NCBI GenBank assembly: GCA_030562195.1
Contig: JAUJPP010000011.1
Span: forward strand, 8,060,001 to 8,124,000
Direction: 5' to 3'
Length of the DNA: 64,000 nt
Origin: Nipponacmea schrenckii
Lineage: Eukaryota; Mollusca; Gastropoda; Lottiidae
The translations under genes and the position numbers were made by a program. The notes below the pieces were generated by a model that saw only the letters and a program-made list of their open reading frames with translations, was not told where the DNA came from and searched no databases. Positions 57,779 to 64,000 of the stretch are shown in pieces; the first letter of the stretch is position 1, and every line of letters starts with the position of its first letter.

Positions 57779-58090
57779 TCACGATTTATCGACTATGGTA
57801 AGGACTAACTGAAATTCGGTTTTAAATAGTTCGACTATAGTGCATAAATCATTAGTGCATAAATCATTATATTCGAAGGTCGCCCTTTCTGTCAAGGTAT
57901 CAGTAATGAAGGAATGAAACTGCTCACAGTTAGTAGCATTGGGAAAAAACGCTACCGGGGGAGACTGCGATTTATAAGATCTACCTTTAAAATTCCCCAT
58001 AAATCTACAGAAAAAATTAGAAACCTTAACCCCGTCCCTTAACCAAGACAAAATCCGTGAATCTGACGTAATTTTGTCCCATTCATTGAA
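57779..58090 (-). pseudogene. DIRS-group polyprotein fragment before RT
   Basis: FNEWDKITSDSRILSWLRDG is the conserved 'W..IT.D..IL..' start of the RT region in DIRS-group elements. It continues QSPPVAFFPNATNCEQFHSF and ends near 57779. It is isolated, with no RT core nearby, so it is a truncated relic distinct from G. Confidence 0.55.
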
Positions 58091-59039
58091 ACGTGCGTGC
58101 TAATTACCGGCCAAAAACCTCGAAATCAAAATCATTGCTACATACAACAAATCATTACTTCATTTTAAAACCTTTTCTTATATATCTTTACCTTATCTCA
58201 TACTTAAATTAGTAACTTACTGAAAGTGCTAAACACACCGTCACATGTAACAAACGTAAACCCCAAAACAAAACCAGCCAGGAAAATCCTAGAAAATAAA
58301 AACCAAAAGGTAAAATAAAACAGATTACATAACTAATATCATAACATAACAAAACATATCAAAGAACAAAACTCACACATTACCAAGTGAACGCGTCCAT
58401 ATTGAGAGCAATGCGTGAAATGCACGTGCGGTTCTCAAAACATCAATCAAAACCTAGAAATAAGCAAACTAAAACAAAAGAACAAAAACTAAAACTTACA
58501 ACCGAAGTGAAGATAAATGGACAGATAAATGGTTTCAAATCACGTCTATACAGCCACAAGACAAACGACAGAGTGAAGGTGAAAGGTCAAATCTCGCGAG
58601 ATCTCACTTAGGATATTATTAACTTTATTATTAACTATACTTTAATGTACAGTACTAAAGAATATTGGACGGAGTTGTTCCGGGTAGAAATGTCTACGAT
58701 AACAATCGTAATAATTTACGTTTCTGATTGTTATGAACTAAGCCTTTATCACCCAGTTCTACTTTGTCTCTTCCTCGTCATAGAAAAGAGAAGTCTGGAT
58801 ATCAGAGACTATTCCGTCTAGTTAATCTAGGGTACGGTACATTGTTTACCATTGCCCTTTTCGGGAGAGCAGAACATATTTTTTTCAATTCTTCTTAGGT
58901 GATGATTATAAAATGACGATAATATGAATTTCAGCAGATCTGTAGGGCACTTGTGTTTTTTTTGACAGAACTTCTGGTTGACTGGATACGAAACTGGTCG
59001 CATTTGGAATTTTGGATGGGTGAGCTGTTCCGTTTCAAA
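58091..59039. other. Non-coding stretch
   Basis: AT-rich. No supported gene, RNA or element. The 74-codon frame at 58387-58611 is Lys/Thr-rich without a domain. Confidence 0.5.
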
Positions 59040-59054
59040 TTACACAGCCGGTTA

Positions 59055-59320
59055 AGGTTGTTGCATTTTTAAAACAGACTAATTTGTATTAAATTTTAAA
59101 ATATATTTTTTGTTATAGTTTTGGTTTTATTTTTTGCTATTTTTATGATATTGTTTTTAACGTTGTTTTGCGTCGCCCATTTTAGGGTTACTGTGATAGT
59201 TTTTATTTTATTGTATTAATGCCTTTCTAGTTTTATTTTAGTTTTCTTTTAAATCGTATTCAAGTGCTATATAGCCCGGTTTGGTGCTGGTGCACCTTAA
59301 TACATTTCATTTCATTTCAT
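59055..59320 (+). mobile_element. 3' tail of a LINE with (atttc)n end
   Basis: A 15-bp duplication 'ttacacagccggtta' flanks it (59040-59054 and 59321-59335). It ends 'ggtgctggtgcaccttaa' then four 'catttcat'-type pentamers, a simple-repeat tail as seen in CR1/L2-related LINEs. There is no coding sequence left. Confidence 0.8.
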
Positions 59321-59335
59321 TTACACAGCCGGTTA

Positions 59336-59844
59336 TTGTGATTTGAATAAAGTTTGGTAAAAGAGATATTAAAATACTGTTTATAAACTATTTTGTTAAT
59401 AAATACCAGGTATTAAGAATTTTATTGACAGAAAGGATCAAGTAGCAGACTGACGAGTAATGTAACAAAGACTTATGATGTTTTAATAGTTACTGTTTAA
59501 ATAAAAAGAAATTATCCATAAATATATGCTTTAATCGTATTACCAACAATTTTAAATAACAAGTAAAGGAACAATGATTTGATTTATTTAAGTAAAAGGC
59601 AATAACAATAAATTTAAATATTATTTTAAACAAGCAACAATCATATAATAAACCGTACTCCTGTCCAAGCAGAGCAACTGAATATAAATAACATCATCCG
59701 TAACAAAAATTGAACTTGAGATGTAACTTCCCATACCAAAGATACATCTTTAAAACGGTCGACAATAGTTCAAAAGAAAAATTGACAATGAGCCACAACG
59801 ATATCTAGAAAAGGTCTCAGCAACAATATTACATTTATAATTAC
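59336..59844. other. Non-coding stretch
   Basis: AT-rich, no supported feature; possibly intron downstream of the candidate exons at 59845-60058. Confidence 0.45.
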
Positions 59845-60058
59845 CAGTATTAAAATCCCTCTTGCGTATGTTTCTTTTCCAATTACTTGGGTCACGTTTT
59901 CGTTTTCTACTTCTTTCTTCATCATCTGATTCTAAAAGGAAAACCAAATGACAGCCCTGTATAATAAGGAATTTATCCTGGGCAAAAAAAATGCCCAAGC
60001 CTAGGCTATTTGACTTGTACCTCAGTCTATTTAAAATATAGACCTTACTTTCGTTCAT
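59845..60058 (-). CDS. Candidate first two exons of an unidentified nuclear protein
   Basis: Exon 1 (60049-60058) is ATGAACGAAA with donor 'gtaagg'. Exon 2 (59845-59931) follows acceptor 'ttccttttag' and ends at donor 'gtaatt'. The join is in frame and reads MNEKSDDEERSRKRKRDP, then SNWKRNIRKRDFNTG. A basic 'RKRKR' nuclear-signal-like run and a 'P..WKRN.RK' block resemble, from memory, the N-termini of widespread uncharacterised invertebrate and cnidarian proteins. No later exon was found. It could be a gene start, a transposon gene or a relic. Confidence 0.4.
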
Positions 60059-61465
60059 ATTTTATTAGTTTCGTTTCGAGTGTTTGAAAAGCTATTAGCT
60101 TTGTATGTAACCACTACAGTAAGGTCTAACACTGCCTGTCCAGACTGAGACCTAACTCAGTTTTAACCAATCACTGGCTGCCCTTTCCTGCGATGGGATA
60201 ATGTGATACAAAAATTGGTGAATTTTGAGGCGTCATATTATCTAAGGCCTATGGTAAAAAGAAACAACGACAATATTCAACATACTTTAATTATGGTTTG
60301 GCAAATTTTGGCCACGGCTAAGCATATACAAACAATATAAATATGATGTCGCCGACCTATCAATAAGGTAAATTGGCGACTTAATGAATGTTAATAAATG
60401 GTCAGAATCTTTTATCCTTACCTGATTCTGACCAGTAATCAAGTTTTAAAACTAAAAATAAGGAAAAAATATATACCTCTGGTATGCGTAAATCGCCATA
60501 TGAACGTATTACCAATTCGTTCACAGCCATACAGGGAACCTTACAAAAGCCAAACAATATTAATCCAAAGTTTGAAAAAGCCAAACAATATTAATGCCAC
60601 AATATTACCAACAATTTTATTGCACAAACGGCTTAAAACAATTTATGCCCAATGTCCTGAATATACAAAAATTGCTTTTGAATCGTTCTGACAAATCATA
60701 TTATCTGTTCCATAAAATAAGACTTTAATCTAAACAATTTAAAACTTTAATTATGAGATCAAAATTGTTCTGCTACGGTACACATTCAAACAGACATTTG
60801 CGCTCGATATATATAATAACTATGATTCAAAATTTTGAAGCTAAACTTTTTTAGATTTGCCGTTTGACCAAACAACTTCTAAAATGATTGTGAGAATAAA
60901 TGTGGTTTCCAAGCCTATAAGGAACGTATTAATCGTACAGACCGCTTATATTACATTGTATGAATATGCAAATTAATCAAACAATTTTGTACAATTCAAT
61001 GAAATTCTTTTCACGAACATATTAATTTAATAATATGTTGCTCCATGCCCAACTTTAATTGTCATTAGAAACCAAACGTATGTATGTGGAAATCAATTTT
61101 ATTGCATCAAACTGTCCAATGATGAAACAAATTTTATCGTTGAACACTCGAAAACATTTGTATCACTAATTAACTTTTATCTTCATTAAATTCCAAAAGT
61201 AAGATGTCAGAATAGGCAACCAAACATTAACTTTGGGGTTCGATATTAAGAATTGTACACTAAAGATTTGTGACATAATTTGATTCTGCTTTGTAAAATT
61301 CAGGTGAATATGCAACGTCTAACGATCCTTTGGCTTTTAGATATGACTATATATCTACACCTTCAAAATCTTACGATCAATTCTTGAAAATTTTGTTAAT
61401 CTGTAACTTGATTTAATTTAAACAATTGAAACTAATCTGCTAAAATTGTTCGTTAAATGTTGTAT
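60059..61465. other. Non-coding stretch between candidate gene start and element E copy 2
   Basis: An inverted CCAAT ('aaccaatcac') near 60166 lies about 110 bp upstream of the candidate ATG. A local direct repeat 'aaaagccaaacaatattaat' occurs near 60545 and 60577. Otherwise nothing recognised. Confidence 0.4.
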
Positions 61466-61790
61466 TCCCCTAACCTATCACCAATGATTACGTCATTTCT
61501 TGAAAGCACTCTGATTGAAGAACCGTTATTTGTATCAACTAATTCACTCACTCTCAAAAACCCAAAGAAAGCTGTCAGAAAGGCGGCCTTAAATTATTTC
61601 ATTTCAAAAGTATTGGTACAAACTATAGGTATCACATTTATGATTTTTTGTAAAATTTCAAGTGTAATTGGAACTCTACGATCTTTCTGACTGCTTTCTC
61701 TGATGACACCTTTTATCATATCCTGATGACACCATAACTTTCATGGAATGCCTGGGCAGCAATTGATTCAACCTGGACCACTGTTTACGA
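61466..61790 (-). pseudogene. Element E copy 2: recombinase fragment
   Basis: Matches 30154-30390 and 30700-30770 of copy 1 with the middle missing. It includes the frame of FLRVSEL but lacks both the N-terminal binding domain and the HxxR/Tyr end. Confidence 0.85.
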
Positions 61791-62170
61791 GAAATGGAAT
61801 CGCATGTTATTATTAGAACCCTGAATATGTACAGCTTTAAAAGAAATATTATTAAACATAGTATACAGAACTAACTCCCTGATAAATCTCATGACAAATT
61901 CAGATTTTGAGGTTTGTTTATTGATAATAGCAACCAATCCCTCATTTTCCGTCCGGAATTGAATCCTAAGGTTTTTGATTTTCGACCCCCAAATATACAG
62001 AGCAAGTACTGTTGGAACTAATTCCAGGAACGATATCACCCATAAATGCTTTACGATGCCAATGAGCTGGCCACGGCATAAATACCCATTCTCCATTAAA
62101 ATAGGCACCACAACCCAGATTGTCATTGCCTTCACTGTCAGTAAATAATTGAAGCTCATCGTTGGTCAGC
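61785..62170 (-). pseudogene. Element E copy 2: RNase H
   Basis: QLFTDSEGNDNLGCGAYFNG and EWVFMPWPAHWHRKAFMGD are in one frame. FLELVPTVLALYIWGSKIKN and FKAVHIQGSNN are in another, so one frameshift near 62030 separates them. The catalytic Asp strand cut by D in copy 1 is whole here. Confidence 0.87.
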
Positions 62171-63300
62171 CATTGTCTGTCTTGGAAAAAACACTTTCCA
62201 TTCAATTGAGATAGAAATAATAGCCACATATGCAGATCCTCACGCATACCTTGATTGATACGTATGATGAGGTTTAGACCCACCGCACGTGGCGTCGTAA
62301 AAACGCGTATTGAAAGCTCTAGCAGATGGGATAACACGAGTACAAAAATTAAGCATACCAACTAGGGATTGCAATGATTTTAATCTGATTTTCATGTGTG
62401 TTAAAAGGTTTTTCATAGTTTCTGTCAACTTTGATAATTTTGATTCAGGAATTCTTACTAATTGGGCACATGTATCGATTTCTAGTCCAAGAAAGGTTAA
62501 TTTAGTAGTGGTTCCTTCAGTCTTGTCGTCAGCTAATGGTACACCCAGCTCGGTACATAATGCTTTAAATGTAGACATGAGGCTCTGACATTGTTCCGTT
62601 TTGTTTCTCCCAGCAAAAAGAAAATCGTCAAGGTAATGTGCAACTGAATTTAGTCCCGATCTGTCAACTACTAACTATTCCAAAAATGTCGACACTTTTT
62701 CAAAAATGGCACATGAACTTGAACAACCCATAGGTAAACATTTGTCAATAAAATAATGTGACCCTATTTTAAAACCCAATAATTCAAAATCTTCTGGTCT
62801 GATTGGGCACAATCTAAAGACCGATTTAATATCTATCTTAGCTATTTCACAATTTCGACCCAATCGGCTTATTATATCAATGACCGCATCAAATTTTGTG
62901 TACTGAACCGAACTGTATTCGTCAGGAATATAGTCGTTGACACTAGTACCAGCGGGATGCGATAAATTGATTATAAAACGCCATGACACACCGTCTGACT
63001 TCTTAATAATACCTACTGGTGAAAGTATTAAATTTTCCAAAGGCTTGGAGACAAATGGCCCAGCTATCCTACCTTTTTCTATTTCACTGTTTACTTTTTC
63101 TAATAGTCGGGAAGGATATTCGTACGCCGATTTAAGATTTTTGCACTCTGTAGAGTTACGAGGACCAAAATATTTAATATCAAAGCCATTGGTAAAACCT
63201 TCAAGCAATTCACTTGCTTCTTTGCGATTAGGATATTTGGCTAGAGCCAACTTAAGGGTTTCAGAATTAATTGGTGTGCTTCCATTCGCTTGAATTTCTT
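62171..63300 (-). pseudogene. Element E copy 2: reverse transcriptase
   Basis: The frame reads LALAKYPNRKEASELLEGF, GRIAGPFVSKPLENLILSPV, WRFIINLSHPAGTSVNDYI, KIDIKSVFRLCPI and CLPMGCSSSCAIF. A TAG near 62676 replaces the Trp codon present in copy 1 (EWLVVDRSG). The same frame continues to HYLDDFLFAG (catalytic DD) and the thumb (LTFLGLEIDTCAQLVRIPES). Apart from that stop the RT looks complete. Confidence 0.9.
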
Positions 63301-64000
63301 TGGCGATCGAATTTGAACGGGAAACGCTGGTAACGAAAATTGTTATATAAATTCGGCGAGAATCGAGAATTTGTTTGTCTGTCGCCTGCTCGTCTAAAAT
63401 AGCCTGTCCTATTTTGGCCTGTGTAACAGTTTAAAGAAGGGTGGTAGCCGTTACATTTTATACAGTTGTGTTAGTATGCACAAGATATCTTAGTACAATC
63501 GCCCTTATAATTGAAGTCAAAACATTTCCCTTTAACCAACTCGTTTTGAGCATTATTATTTTCCAAGCCTTTTACAAAGGACACCGGTGAACCTGTTTGC
63601 ATATATAAGAGCCATAGTTCACTGTCCAAAACACCAAATTTGATATTAGAATCACAAGCTCTTTTTAAACGAAATTGCTCATCGTAAGATTTCCATCCTA
63701 ATCCTTTAATCCCGCTTGCGCCCATTCTGACCGGACTCATGTATTTCAGTACCCCCTGCGTTTCATTAGAATGAACCAAAAGGTAAACAGAGGCGTATGC
63801 TAATTTATTAATATCGGATATTTCGGATTTTTTGGATTTTGGTATGGCCACCAACTCTCCTTTGACAATGGACAACCTTTTCTCTGAATTTTCAGGATCT
63901 ATGGGAGTTGCCAAAAATATGGATAAATCGACATAATCCACATTCCATACTTTCTGTTTATTCTTTAGGGATATATTTGAGCCAAGACTATCTGCATTGG
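63301..64000 (-). pseudogene. Element E copy 2: gag-like protein with CCCH/CCHC zinc fingers (open to window edge)
   Basis: The frame enters from beyond 64000 (SLGSNISLKNKQKVWNVDYV) and runs through a helical domain (NKLAYASVYLLVHSNETQG, YDEQFRLKRACDSNIKFG). It reaches CFDFNYKGDCTKISCAY, then a TAA near 63474; the same frame continues with HNCIKCNGYHPSLNC. The Cys/His spacing suggests a C-x8-C-x5-C-x3-H finger followed by a second Cys/His cluster. The stop sits between them and may be a mutation. Role by family: packaging of the element RNA. Confidence 0.75.

Larger units (their letters stand above)
61466..64000 (-). mobile_element. Ngaro-type YR retroelement E, copy 2, 5' part
   Basis: On the minus strand it runs from beyond the right window edge: gag-like, RT, RNase H, then part of the recombinase. 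It is truncated at 61466 in the middle of the recombinase and has a deletion of about 340 bp near 61712-61730, bounded by 'gatgacacc' words, relative to copy 1. It is uninterrupted at the site where element D inserted in copy 1 (around 62147-62152). Confidence 0.9.

Noticed and set aside
58387..58611. Lys/Thr-rich 74-residue frame
   Set aside because: Compositional artefact of A-rich DNA. No domain or splice context.

Overview
The window is animal nuclear DNA: AT-rich, with GT/AG-spliced exons and dense, mutually nested transposable elements. Recurrent 'taggcctagg'-type sequence, long metazoan-style introns and the mix of DIRS/Ngaro, Crypton, Harbinger, hAT and L1/RTE/CR1-like elements suggest a marine invertebrate, perhaps a mollusc or other lophotrochozoan. 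The species cannot be read from the sequence. There are three assembly gaps of exactly 500 N (12601-13100, 28952-29451, 44509-45008). The only clear ordinary host gene is an ABCC-type (MRP5-like) ABC transporter on the minus strand, seen as three exons (23649-23738, 13941-14130, 13574-13733) that join in frame.

Layout. 1-3.7 kb: a perfect 130-bp inverted repeat around a small C2H2 zinc-finger ORF, then old degenerate repeats. 4.0-9.6 kb: an L1-like LINE with poly(A) tail and 14-bp target duplication; its ORF2 is broken. 10.8-13.1 kb: a MITE and a PIF/Harbinger transposon (spliced MADF gene plus convergent transposase) running into a gap. 13.1-23.7 kb: ABCC exons, with a 9.5-kb intron filled by a hAT element (14637-23418, exact 8-bp target duplication) that holds an unknown terminal-inverted-repeat element, a CR1/L2-like LINE tail, copy 1 of an unnamed DDE-type transposon and a small hAT MITE.

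23.7-29 kb: non-coding repeats with an RTE tail. 29.5-42 kb: a Ngaro-type tyrosine-recombinase retroelement 'E' (RT, RNase H, recombinase, SGNH hydrolase; minus strand), split by a second YR retroelement 'D' (31124-41191, plus strand). D has the A1...B1-A2-B2 split direct repeats of the Ngaro/PAT type and is itself interrupted by a Ty3/gypsy LTR element (31838-37117). A second E copy (61466-64000) preserves the empty insertion site of D, so D can be shown to have integrated without a clear target duplication.

42-46 kb: weakly characterised DNA, a 41-bp satellite, a gap and two divergent THAP-domain fragments. 46.5-54.6 kb: a DIRS-type retroelement 'G' split by copy 2 (48554-53686, complete) of the unnamed DDE transposon. 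54.6-58.1 kb: two different Crypton-like tyrosine-recombinase genes and another DIRS scrap. 58-61.4 kb: mostly anonymous DNA with a LINE tail and a candidate two-exon gene start.

The most interesting object is the unnamed DDE transposon: about 5.1 kb, 27-bp inverted termini, an 8-bp palindromic target duplication, an ORF of about 850 codons with a D-D-E-like triad and a Tudor-like C-terminus, and a recurring near-palindromic 14-bp motif flanking the ORF. Many coding starts here are not ATG-defined because the ORFs are pieces of polyproteins or broken genes; boundaries given for such pieces are frame limits, not true starts.
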